This document shows positions 34,512-42,097 of a stretch of 52,563 nucleotides of DNA, one piece after another; position 1 is the stretch's first letter; each line of letters begins with the position of its first letter. Source of the stretch: Chitinophagales bacterium (lineage in GTDB: Bacteria; Bacteroidota; Bacteroidia; Chitinophagales; Chitinophagaceae); NCBI GenBank assembly GCA_015654695.1, contig JAATGJ010000085.1, forward strand, positions 1 to 52,563, read 5' to 3'. Under the pieces are notes generated by a model that worked only from the letters and a program-made list of their open reading frames with translations, did not search any database and was not told the DNA's origin. Position numbers and translations under genes: made by a program.

Positions 34512-35834
34512 CTCGCTCAGTTCATACTTGCTTCCCCGTCCTTTGGAACCAGTTTGTTTTATCAGATCCTTTCCAATCAAGTCCTTCAGTTCTTCGGTAG
34601 CCAGTGTTTTACCAACTGCATTTATCTCCTGATATTTTGAATTTGTAATGCCTCCGTGTTCAGCAACATACAGTATTGCTTTTACCTGTCGATCATTCAA
34701 TCCCAATTTCTGTAACTGGTCTGTACTGTATTTGTTTTTAAAAAGGGTTACCAATATGCCGCCGTCCTGCTCAATAATTTCAGGGTCGGGCAGTCCTGCT
34801 TTCTGGCAGGTACTGATAATCTTTAATGTGCCGCTTCCCCATGCATCAATGTAGCCCCCTTTGAAACATACATCCGCTATCAATAAATTTCTTGGCCGTG
34901 ACGGGTGCTGCCGTTTGAGCGAATCCAAACTAATACCAAAAGGTAATTCTCCTTCGTTCCAGATATTAAAGTAGTTGTCGAACATACGCATTTGCACAAC
35001 AGATGAACCTAAGTAATTTCTATGCACCAGCGCATTTAGCAACATTTCACGAAGTGCTGCAACAGGGTATTCGCCTTTCTCAATCCTTTGCATCCCTTCA
35101 AATGAAATAGGCCGTGTGAAAAATTTCCGATTTAATTGTTCAAGTACTTCTTTCAGCAAATAAACAATATTGCCTTCCACTGTCTCCTGGAATCTCAGGT
35201 CGCTGCTGTCTTTACCAAAGCGGCCAATTTTCACCACACAATTATTAAAAAACTTTGCCGGGTTCTTTCCAAACAAAACAATGGCAGCTCTTTTAATGTT
35301 ACCGTTATCATCTGTCAAACGAAGTTTGACAACCAAGTCTGCTTTGGTTAATCCTTCCACATCTGCAATTCTCCCTGCATGAAGAGACGCTCCTATATAT
35401 GATTTTAAACTGGCATCGTCAATATCGTCAAGGGTAGCTGTGGGTTCACTAACCTCATCCCATGTCTTACCACTTTTGCGGAGTAAATAATCAGTGAGTG
35501 CTGCGCCAATCAATTCTTGTTTGGTACTGCCGCTACGATAATAATATCTGCCTCGTAAAGAAATAGGCACTGCATAAGGTTGTGTAATTATTTCAAGATA
35601 GTACAAGTCCTTTTCTTCATGCAGGTTTACATCAACCAAAATCCCCATCAGGTCTTTGACTTTGTTGGGTATTTCATCCATTAATTTTTTGTAATCACTG
35701 ATACCAACCACTTTGCTATTATCATCTTTTCCAATGAATATAACACCACCCTGCGCATTGGCAAAACCACAAACCCATTTCAGGTAGTCATCATGCCAGC
35801 TTTGTTTGTATTCTATGTTTTGTTGTTCGGGCAT
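34509..35834 (-). CDS. AlbA_2 (Schlafen-type) protein with HATPase_c_4 domain
   Basis: This 441-residue protein opens with an AlbA_2/divergent-AAA domain (NIEYKQSW at 6-13, VCGFANAQGGVIFIGKDDN at 21-39, the E-Y-K and NxxGG signature). A HATPase_c_4/RecG-related domain lies at about 255-350 (ALREMLLNALVHRNYLG, then YIDAWGSGTLKI). A C-terminal winged helix at about 365-441 includes LNDRQVKAILYVAEHGGITN. Such proteins are often found with restriction or other defence genes; they may act as nucleic-acid-binding sensors, nucleases or regulators. It is the last gene of the island operon, 23 bases after the DGQHR gene. Its stop codon lies in an 11-base tandem repeat array. The catalytic activity is unknown. 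Confidence 0.85.
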   Translation of the reverse strand: MPEQQNIEYKQSWHDDYLKWVCGFANAQGGVIFIGKDDNSKVVGISDYKKLMDEIPNKVKDLMGILVDVNLHEEKDLYYLEIITQPYAVPISLRGRYYYRSGSTKQELIGAALTDYLLRKSGKTWDEVSEPTATLDDIDDASLKSYIGASLHAGRIADVEGLTKADLVVKLRLTDDNGNIKRAAIVLFGKNPAKFFNNCVVKIGRFGKDSSDLRFQETVEGNIVYLLKEVLEQLNRKFFTRPISFEGMQRIEKGEYPVAALREMLLNALVHRNYLGSSVVQMRMFDNYFNIWNEGELPFGISLDSLKRQHPSRPRNLLIADVCFKGGYIDAWGSGTLKIISTCQKAGLPDPEIIEQDGGILVTLFKNKYSTDQLQKLGLNDRQVKAILYVAEHGGITNSKYQEINAVGKTLATEELKDLIGKDLIKQTGSKGRGSKYELSE

Positions 35835-35857
35835 TACTTTTCGTTTGCTTTTGCAAA

Positions 35858-37453
35858 TTATCCATTCTTGTAATAATAATTCATTATCTCTTCTTTCAAG
35901 GGATCTTTTAACCTGTTAGCATCTTTAAACGGAAGTATTTTATGGTTACGAATATTGAACCCAATATTGTTAGGAAACTTCTTGTGAATTGTTGTGTTGC
36001 AAATTAGTATGAGATTAAGTTTCCGCTCTGTCCTTAACCGATGAAGTCCCATCAGGTAGCCTACTTCATGATATACGTTTGGGTTACCTATTGTAAGGTC
36101 TGCAATTAGTAAACCGCTATCAAATATTTTATTAAGAATTGTGTCGGGTATTTTGTAAGCTGAACCGTCTTTGTATCTATCAATCCGTAGGGGGTAGATT
36201 TTAATATTGGCTTTGGTTTCAGTATTGATTTCTTCAATTATTGTTTTAATAAAGTCAAAATGATTTTCACAGATAGGGTCATTAAATTGCATAGAAATGA
36301 AAATCGTTCTGTGTTTACTCAATAGAATTTTTTCAAATATTGCAATCAAGTCGTAAGCAGAAACATGTTTAAGTTCATAAATATGATTTTCCAAAACCCA
36401 ATCAGTGAACCAGTCAAGGTTGAATTTGTTGCCTTTAAAAGTGAAGTAAAGAAAGGCTACCAAAAGCCCATGTGCTTTACTTTGCCGGAGTAATTCAAAA
36501 TCTTCATACCGTTGTTCAACTTTTTTAAACGTCCGTTCTATTAGCCCGAATTGTTTAAACTGTTTATTGATTAGTTTGTATTCCCTAAGCAGACAAAAGA
36601 AATCAACCAGTACTGTTCTAATAAAAGAAATGTCATCTCTTTTGTTGTAAAGCAAATAGGCAATTGAAGGATAATTATCAGGATTAATTTTCTTACGAAT
36701 ACTTCGTGTAAAAAAATAATCTGGTCCAAAATCATCCCTTGAAAATAATTCTGCATCTGAAAAGTTTACGTCATCATCAATAATTACTTTGTAAATCTCT
36801 TCATCAGTTAACGGAACACTTTTACTGTTAATATTATGAAATACTGTTTTCTCAAATTTTATTGGTTTTCTATTTTTAGGTTGGAGCTTATCAAACTCTT
36901 CTACTAATGATTGTGCCTCTTCCGGTAGAAGTATCAGACAAAATGGAGCCACCATTTTTGTTACACCTTCCTTCTGGTTAAATTCTTTAGCCGCACTTAA
37001 TCTATGGTTTCCGTCAATTCTTAAAAAAGGCTGATTCTCTTTCTTAATCTCATCATTAAGCCAATTATCGGCAATGTCAATAGTAACTACAAATATTCTT
37101 GAAGTACCTCTGCTATCAGCTTTTGATTTATAATCAACTGATGTATTTAAAAATTGAATTTTATCAACATTGGATTTAAAACGCCTTTTAGTTTGTATTT
37201 CAATTAGTGGATTAATATCGGTCTGAGCACCTCTTTTAAAAAAATCATACCTTACAACATAGCTTAATATCACCTCAGGGAAAAACAAATCAGCACTTTC
37301 TAAAAATTTTAAAATAGTTGCTTTTTGTTGTGCAATAAGGTTACGCTGAAAAACTAAATCCGGTCTGGATACTTTTTCCAGATCACCTAAATAGGCGTAT
37401 CCACGGATACACACCTGACCAAGTGACTGGTCTAATATGCCTCTTAATATCAT
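35858..37453 (-). CDS. DGQHR (DndB/ParB-like) protein fused to a nucleoside-deoxyribosyltransferase/TIR-like domain
   Basis: This 531-residue protein has two parts. Residues about 25-230 resemble DGQHR/DndB-type ParB-Srx-fold proteins, with the core FLRIDGNHRLSAA (DGNHR at 147-151) and a following LQPKNRKPIKFEK. Residues about 380-531 have the Rossmann-like pattern of nucleoside 2-deoxyribosyltransferase and related TIR-like effectors: FISMQF (385-390), LIADLT (449-454), NPNVYHEVGYLMGL (457-470) with Glu463 as likely catalytic residue. A helical region lies between. I infer a DNA- or phage-sensing module joined to a nucleotide- or NAD-cleaving effector. The gene overlaps hsdS by four bases (ATGA), so it belongs to the same operon. 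DndB homologues control modification operons; this may instead be a regulator or an abortive effector. Confidence 0.7.
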   Translation of the reverse strand: MILRGILDQSLGQVCIRGYAYLGDLEKVSRPDLVFQRNLIAQQKATILKFLESADLFFPEVILSYVVRYDFFKRGAQTDINPLIEIQTKRRFKSNVDKIQFLNTSVDYKSKADSRGTSRIFVVTIDIADNWLNDEIKKENQPFLRIDGNHRLSAAKEFNQKEGVTKMVAPFCLILLPEEAQSLVEEFDKLQPKNRKPIKFEKTVFHNINSKSVPLTDEEIYKVIIDDDVNFSDAELFSRDDFGPDYFFTRSIRKKINPDNYPSIAYLLYNKRDDISFIRTVLVDFFCLLREYKLINKQFKQFGLIERTFKKVEQRYEDFELLRQSKAHGLLVAFLYFTFKGNKFNLDWFTDWVLENHIYELKHVSAYDLIAIFEKILLSKHRTIFISMQFNDPICENHFDFIKTIIEEINTETKANIKIYPLRIDRYKDGSAYKIPDTILNKIFDSGLLIADLTIGNPNVYHEVGYLMGLHRLRTERKLNLILICNTTIHKKFPNNIGFNIRNHKILPFKDANRLKDPLKEEIMNYYYKNG

Positions 37454-38853
37454 TCTAAAATTAATTTTTCGATTTCCTTTTTTGTTTGCTCAAAACCCTG
37501 TTGGGCTTCAAATTCAGTTTGTTTCGCCTCTGCTCTCATTTTGTAAACGGTATCGGCAATTTCTTTTTGCTTCGTTTTGTTGGGTAGAATAATTGTTTGA
37601 TTCCAGTATTCTCTCATTATCAAATTTCGGATGCCGTTTGTCTGGCTTTGCATCACATCTGTTAATTTGATATTATGAATTGTCTTTAAAAAGCAAAACA
37701 AAAACTCGGGTAATACTTCATCTGTATTTACCCTGAACTTATGAATGAAATTGCTGTAAGCAATGGTATTATTATCTAATAGTTCTTTTTCTAAAATGGC
37801 TATTCTTCCTACTGGCTGGTCTGGGCTGCCCCCTGATTTTTCAAGTAGTAAATCATCTGGCTTAATGTCTAATTTTTTAAATTTGATTTTGGAAATTAAG
37901 CGATACTTAGCTCTGCTGTTTTCAATATTCAAATTGTAATCGTTGTCAAACTCAGTGGCTCGAATTACTAGGCATTTATTAAAAAGTTTGGCATTCACTG
38001 TTTCATTTATATCCAACCCCCAATCACCAGCAACAGAATGAATAACTAATGACTTCAAGAACACTTTTCTTTGGGGAGAATTTTGTATGCCAGCAATGAG
38101 GTTTTCGCTTTGTTTACTATACCGTTTGGGGTCAAACCTGTTACCACTCACCTTTTGCCATCCTGTTTTAAACATTCTATTTTTAATATTGTTTAAAGGC
38201 TTTTTAGGTAGTGTAATTCCAAGCTCCTTTAAGAGATACTCATCAATACTTTTTAATAGATTCAGTGTTTCATTCTCCTTTTTTTTCTTTTCATTAATGG
38301 CTTTGTGATAGATATTGATAATTTTTTTTTGTTGCTCAAGAGGCAAGACAGGAATAATTATCTTTTTTACTTCTTGTGTATTAAGTTCCGGCCTTGTTGA
38401 CTTATTTCCCCAACGATAAATTTGTTTCTGTCCAATAGATGAATGAAAGATATATTTTAAATAATGAGGTAAAATTTCAGGAGAACAAGTGATTGTGACT
38501 AAATGGGATGTTATATTTCCTTCTTTTAAATGCTCTGGAAATACTGCAGAATACCCAAGAATAGCCCCTGCTTTTGTAAGTAATACATCGTTGGGTAATA
38601 CTTTGCTTCTTCTTAGTTGCTTGTGTTTCTCCTTGCTAATTTTTACTAATTTATCTTCTGAAACTTCTCCTGCTCTGACATTCGATACCCTGATTACAGG
38701 AACTCCTTCATCTTTATAGTCTTCCACTTTTAATTGAGTACCAAATGGGCCGTCAACAACTCGTAGCGTAACTTTATGAAGTAGTCGAGCCTTAAAATTT
38801 TGATTAGTCAATAAAGAATTTACAAAAGTTCTTATTGATGGTCTGTAAAACAT
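37450..38853 (-). CDS. hsdS: restriction-modification specificity subunit HsdS
   Basis: From the first ATG (38853) the product is 467 residues. It has two target-recognition domains, TRD1 at about 20-155 and TRD2 at about 225-420. Each is followed by a conserved helical spacer (EQQKKIINIYHKAINEKKKK and KQKEIADTVYKMRAEAKQ) that sets the distance between the two half-sites. The true N-terminus appears longer: the same frame is open upstream through 38928 and encodes FFLINRGSLDERLDP before the ATG, which looks like the normal start of such subunits. No ATG, GTG or TTG is available there. Either a CTG at 38890-38892 (preceded by AGGAAAG) or a -1 frameshift from hsdM must supply it. Confidence 0.92.
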   Translation of the reverse strand: MFYRPSIRTFVNSLLTNQNFKARLLHKVTLRVVDGPFGTQLKVEDYKDEGVPVIRVSNVRAGEVSEDKLVKISKEKHKQLRRSKVLPNDVLLTKAGAILGYSAVFPEHLKEGNITSHLVTITCSPEILPHYLKYIFHSSIGQKQIYRWGNKSTRPELNTQEVKKIIIPVLPLEQQKKIINIYHKAINEKKKKENETLNLLKSIDEYLLKELGITLPKKPLNNIKNRMFKTGWQKVSGNRFDPKRYSKQSENLIAGIQNSPQRKVFLKSLVIHSVAGDWGLDINETVNAKLFNKCLVIRATEFDNDYNLNIENSRAKYRLISKIKFKKLDIKPDDLLLEKSGGSPDQPVGRIAILEKELLDNNTIAYSNFIHKFRVNTDEVLPEFLFCFLKTIHNIKLTDVMQSQTNGIRNLIMREYWNQTIILPNKTKQKEIADTVYKMRAEAKQTEFEAQQGFEQTKKEIEKLILE

Positions 38854-38877
38854 AGGGTCTAATCTTTCATCTAAACT

Positions 38878-38934
38878 GCCCCGATTTATCAGAAAAAATC
38901 TTTCCTGCTCTAAATCGGGGCTTAAACGAAAAAA
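38878..38934 (-). promoter_or_regulatory. candidate -1 ribosomal frameshift site joining hsdM to hsdS
   Basis: In the hsdM frame the heptamer T-TTT-TTC (38934 to 38928) precedes the final codons GTT-TAA. Six bases later begins a perfect 11-bp stem GCCCCGATTTA (38921-38911) / TAAATCGGGGC (38888-38878). Its interior can form a further stem of about 7 bp (CAGGAAA/TTTTCTG). Slippery heptamer, 5-8 base spacer and stem are the classic layout. A slip by -1 enters the hsdS frame exactly, with no stop before the hsdS ATG, giving a fused protein of about 1263 residues. Confidence 0.6.
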
Positions 38935-41240
38935 CTTTCTTTCCCTGCCTTTATGCCAGTTACAAATCCTTCCAACTCTATAGCTACTATGTCAAGTTCG
39001 TTAATGTTCGTTTTTCTACCGGCTGCATCATAGCCTATATTTTCAGTTATTGCCATGAAAATAGGATAGTTGGTTACTTCTTTACTTAATGCTGCCAGAT
39101 ATTCATCCTGTAGTGTTTCTTTTATTTCATTTATTTGGTCAGTATAGGTTGTATTGGTTTCAGTTTTCCATAGCCTATATTCCTCGGTTTTTTCTAAAGT
39201 TTTTAAATCACTACTTGTAAATGAATCTGTCTGCTTATGCTCAATCTTCCCAATCAAATGAGCTACTTGTTCTTTGGGAATGTCTTTTAAATGAATTAAG
39301 TTTTCCTCACTTTCCCAATTGATAATGCTATACTCAAACCCGATATGTTTTTTTATCGTTTCTGATTTTTTAGATTCTAATTTTGATATAGCTTTACTGT
39401 ATTCAGGTTTCTCCCAAAGTTTATCCTGTATCGTTGCCTTTGCAGTTTTTATTTTATCAGATTGTTGTTCGGTTAATTTTTGTAAAAAAATCACTGAACT
39501 TTTTACTCCAGCATCATTGGCTTTAAATGCATCCTGAGGTAAACTCACTACTGATATAATACGGTAATGTTCATCAATCCAGTCTCTAACATATTGCCCG
39601 CTACTGTTCGTTAATATCCCATCTGGAACAACGATTGCCAGCATGCCGCCAGGTTTTAAAAAACGATAGCATTGTTCTATAAATAATACTTCCGTACTTT
39701 GACTATCCCTTGCTCCTAAGTCGAATTTGTTTTTTTGTTTGCGGTCAATCCAGTTTACTTCTTTCACCCCTAAGTTGAAATATTTGAGGTAGGCCTGCTC
39801 CGTTAACTTTATTGTAGAACCAAAAGGAGGATTAGTGAGGACATAATCAAAATGATTGTATTTGAAATTATGGTTGCCTGTTTTTACTTGGATAGTACTG
39901 GCATTCCATTTTTCTCTTGCTTTTTGTTCTTCTTCTGTTTCGCCGTTTTTTTTTGGTTTAAAGTCGGCACTTAATAAGCCGTCTGAAGTAACCACATTGG
40001 TATGCCCGTCATCATGAATAATCATATTCATTTTAGCGGTTCTGGCAATGCCTTCGCTAATCTCAATGCCAAAAAGATTATTCTCGGCAAAGTTGTGCCA
40101 ATAAGGCCGCCACTTGCTTTGGTGTTTGACATCGGTTTTATACTTTGGATAAAGGTCAGTAGCCTGCTTTCGTACCTTATCCAGTGCATAGAGTAAAAAG
40201 CCGCCGCTACCACAACTGGTATCAAGTACTACACTGTCTTTTGTAATAGGTAAAACCTTTACAACAAAATCTACAACTTCTCTTGGGGTAAAGTATTGTC
40301 CAAAGTCGCCTCGGAAGAAAGCACCAAGGAATTTTTCAAAGGCTCTGCCTTTTGCATCAAGGTCGGTATCGCCAATATTGATTGGGGCAAGATAGCCCAC
40401 TATTGTTTTGAGTTCTGCTGCTGATAAACGTATGGGCTCCCGAAATACATTTTCATCTTTCAATCTTCCTAACTCGTAAATAGCTTTAACCCTTTTAAGT
40501 AAAAATTCAGGGTCTTCTTTTTTATATTCTTGAAAGTCGTACGGGTCTCCTTCTTTACGGTCTTTCTTTTCATCCCAAAGTTTACAGAAAATTAATTTAT
40601 CCAATTCGTCAAACGCTTCACTTGGGTTTCTTTTGCCGCCTGCCCAAAGTGCCTGATGTGCAAGCCCGAAAATTTTAGTGAGTTTGTCCTGTTCTACTTT
40701 TTCCAAATCAAATGCAGTATTTCCATCTTCATCAACACCACCATAATAAAACTTTGCTTTGTTGGTAGTGGTTTTACCAAACATAGGAATAGTGGCTTCA
40801 ATATTGGCTATTCTTTCAAGAGGTTTCTCTTTATCAACAGAGTAATATTTTGATTTAATGGCCGACGTAATCCAAACCCAATCTGCACCTAAAGAAACGG
40901 CATTGCCGAACCCCTGTTCAATTGCTTGTACAAATTCAGCTTCAGATACAGTTGACTTTTTACATTCAACAACGATGTATGGTTTTTTCTTTTCAGCATC
41001 AGCAAATACAACAATGTCTGCAAGGTCAGAAGGTGTACGTCTTGGCACAATTAATTCAACATCCAATCTTTCTGGTTTGTAGCCGTAATCAAAAATAATT
41101 TGCAGATAAATTTCTGCTCTTACCTTTTCTTCCGGATCACCAAAGCGATACTTTTTGTTTGGATGCAAGTAAGTGATGAACTTTTGTTCATTGTCAATCT
41201 TAATGTATCCTTCATCAATTCCTTGTTGTAAATATTCCAT
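38922..41240 (-). CDS. hsdM: HsdR-N nuclease / N6-adenine methyltransferase fusion (type IIG/IIB-like)
   Basis: The 772-residue protein joins two activities. Residues about 25-120 are a type I restriction HsdR N-terminal-like PD-(D/E)xK nuclease domain: RAEIYLQIIF, then DLADIVVF (Asp75) and VECKK (Glu92, Lys94). From about 285 on is an HsdM methyltransferase: GQYFTPREVV (314-323), SAM motif I LDTSCGSGG (339-347) and the catalytic NPPF (470-473) of N6-adenine methylases. A helical C-terminal region follows. With the next gene (HsdS) it forms a self-sufficient restriction-modification enzyme similar in layout to BcgI. It starts six bases after the XRE controller gene. The last codons carry a candidate frameshift signal. 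Confidence 0.9.
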   Translation of the reverse strand: MEYLQQGIDEGYIKIDNEQKFITYLHPNKKYRFGDPEEKVRAEIYLQIIFDYGYKPERLDVELIVPRRTPSDLADIVVFADAEKKKPYIVVECKKSTVSEAEFVQAIEQGFGNAVSLGADWVWITSAIKSKYYSVDKEKPLERIANIEATIPMFGKTTTNKAKFYYGGVDEDGNTAFDLEKVEQDKLTKIFGLAHQALWAGGKRNPSEAFDELDKLIFCKLWDEKKDRKEGDPYDFQEYKKEDPEFLLKRVKAIYELGRLKDENVFREPIRLSAAELKTIVGYLAPINIGDTDLDAKGRAFEKFLGAFFRGDFGQYFTPREVVDFVVKVLPITKDSVVLDTSCGSGGFLLYALDKVRKQATDLYPKYKTDVKHQSKWRPYWHNFAENNLFGIEISEGIARTAKMNMIIHDDGHTNVVTSDGLLSADFKPKKNGETEEEQKAREKWNASTIQVKTGNHNFKYNHFDYVLTNPPFGSTIKLTEQAYLKYFNLGVKEVNWIDRKQKNKFDLGARDSQSTEVLFIEQCYRFLKPGGMLAIVVPDGILTNSSGQYVRDWIDEHYRIISVVSLPQDAFKANDAGVKSSVIFLQKLTEQQSDKIKTAKATIQDKLWEKPEYSKAISKLESKKSETIKKHIGFEYSIINWESEENLIHLKDIPKEQVAHLIGKIEHKQTDSFTSSDLKTLEKTEEYRLWKTETNTTYTDQINEIKETLQDEYLAALSKEVTNYPIFMAITENIGYDAAGRKTNINELDIVAIELEGFVTGIKAGKESFFV

Positions 41241-41246
41241 TGTCTT

Positions 41247-41552
41247 TTATTTCTTTTTAGTGGAAGGGTTGTTTTTTAGTTTTGATTTTGCCATATCCAA
41301 TGCTTTGCCTGCCAGTTTATGGTCTTTGAGTTCCTTTAAAATTTTGTCGCTAAGCCAGGCAGTTTGAATTTCTTCTGTTGCTTCTTTGTAGAATTTACAG
41401 AATGAAGTCAACTGTTCCGCTGTTGGCTTTCGTTCGTCCCTTTCAATTTTGCTTAAAAGAGTTTGGTCTAGTGAAAGAGAGGCAGCAACTTCCCTAATGA
41501 GCAATTTTCTTTGCTCTCGTAGTTCTCGTAGCAAGTTTCCTAATGTTTCCAA
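41247..41552 (-). CDS. XRE-family helix-turn-helix regulator (restriction controller)
   Basis: The 101-residue protein has an XRE HTH at about 5-60 (LGNLLRELREQRKLLIREVAASL, then DQTLLSKIERDERKPT) and a Lys-rich tail (KSKLKNNPSTKKK). Being the first gene of the island operon, directly upstream of the nuclease-methylase, it fits a controller (C-protein-like) role that times restriction after methylation. A palindrome, GACAAATATTGTC, lies 19 bases before its start and overlaps a promoter-like box, which suggests autoregulation. The gap to the next gene is six bases. Confidence 0.88.
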   Translation of the reverse strand: METLGNLLRELREQRKLLIREVAASLSLDQTLLSKIERDERKPTAEQLTSFCKFYKEATEEIQTAWLSDKILKELKDHKLAGKALDMAKSKLKNNPSTKKK

Positions 41553-41570
41553 TGTGCTTTATTTTGACCT

Positions 41571-41583
41571 GACAAATATTGTC
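41571..41583 (-). promoter_or_regulatory. candidate operator/promoter of the restriction operon
   Basis: The perfect inverted repeat GACAA-ATA-TTGTC contains AATATTTG on the minus strand, one base from TAnnTTTG, ending about 20 bases before the XRE start. Binding of the XRE dimer here would cover the -7 element and repress the operon. Confidence 0.5.
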
Positions 41584-41764
41584 TCAAATGTAAGGATTAT
41601 TACTGAAAACAGCAGCCAAGAGGAGAGTCAGTTTAGCTAATATTAATAGATCTCAAGACAACAAATTTTGTTTCTTGAATCCTACTAAAATCTCCATTTA
41701 AACCCGCTCCCAATCAAATAAAATCACCTTGTTTTCTTCAAACTTTTTTTTGTAACTTAATACT

Positions 41765-42040
41765 GTGAAAAAATCATCATCACTTCCAGAATATATCACT
41801 GCTTCCTTTTCCTCTATACAGCAACAAATCCCGGCTGTTGAAAGAGAAGCCCTGACTTTGATTAAAACCAATTGCACCAACATCAGAACTATTGAATATT
41901 ACCTTGATACATTGTACTCCCTCCATATAAGTGGCTTTAAAGTAAAAGCACAGCATGCGTTGATTACGCATCTTTCCGGATTAGATCCAAAACTTGCTAA
42001 ATGGCATAAAGAAGAATTTGAGAAGGAAGGTATTGAATAG
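41765..42040 (+). CDS. small protein of unknown function
   Basis: This 91-residue product starts with a GTG at 41765. The sequence is mostly helical, with TIEYYLDTLYSLHISG and HLSGLDPKLAKWHKEEFEKEGIE, and has amino-acid composition and codon use like a real protein. No family is recognised, and there is no signal peptide. It lies in the gap between the restriction island (divergent) and fabH (convergent), so it may be either the last island cargo or a core gene. A promoter-like TTTG is seen upstream but no convincing -7 element. Confidence 0.55.
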   Translation: MKKSSSLPEYITASFSSIQQQIPAVEREALTLIKTNCTNIRTIEYYLDTLYSLHISGFKVKAQHALITHLSGLDPKLAKWHKEEFEKEGIE

Positions 42041-42097
42041 GAAGTTTGCTTCCGGAAAATCAGATTGCTTCGCTCTGATAAACCTGGCAATGAAATC

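Noticed and set aside
38853-38925. hsdM/hsdS gap as a simple intergenic terminator hairpin
   Set aside because: No T-run follows the 11-bp stem, the operon continues, and the hsdS frame stays open through it with S-subunit-like residues. The frameshift reading explains more, though a CTG start with AGGAAAG upstream remains possible.
34509-41552. Degraded type I restriction system that lost hsdR
   Set aside because: The methylase has its own intact-looking PD-(D/E)xK domain, so no separate R subunit is required.
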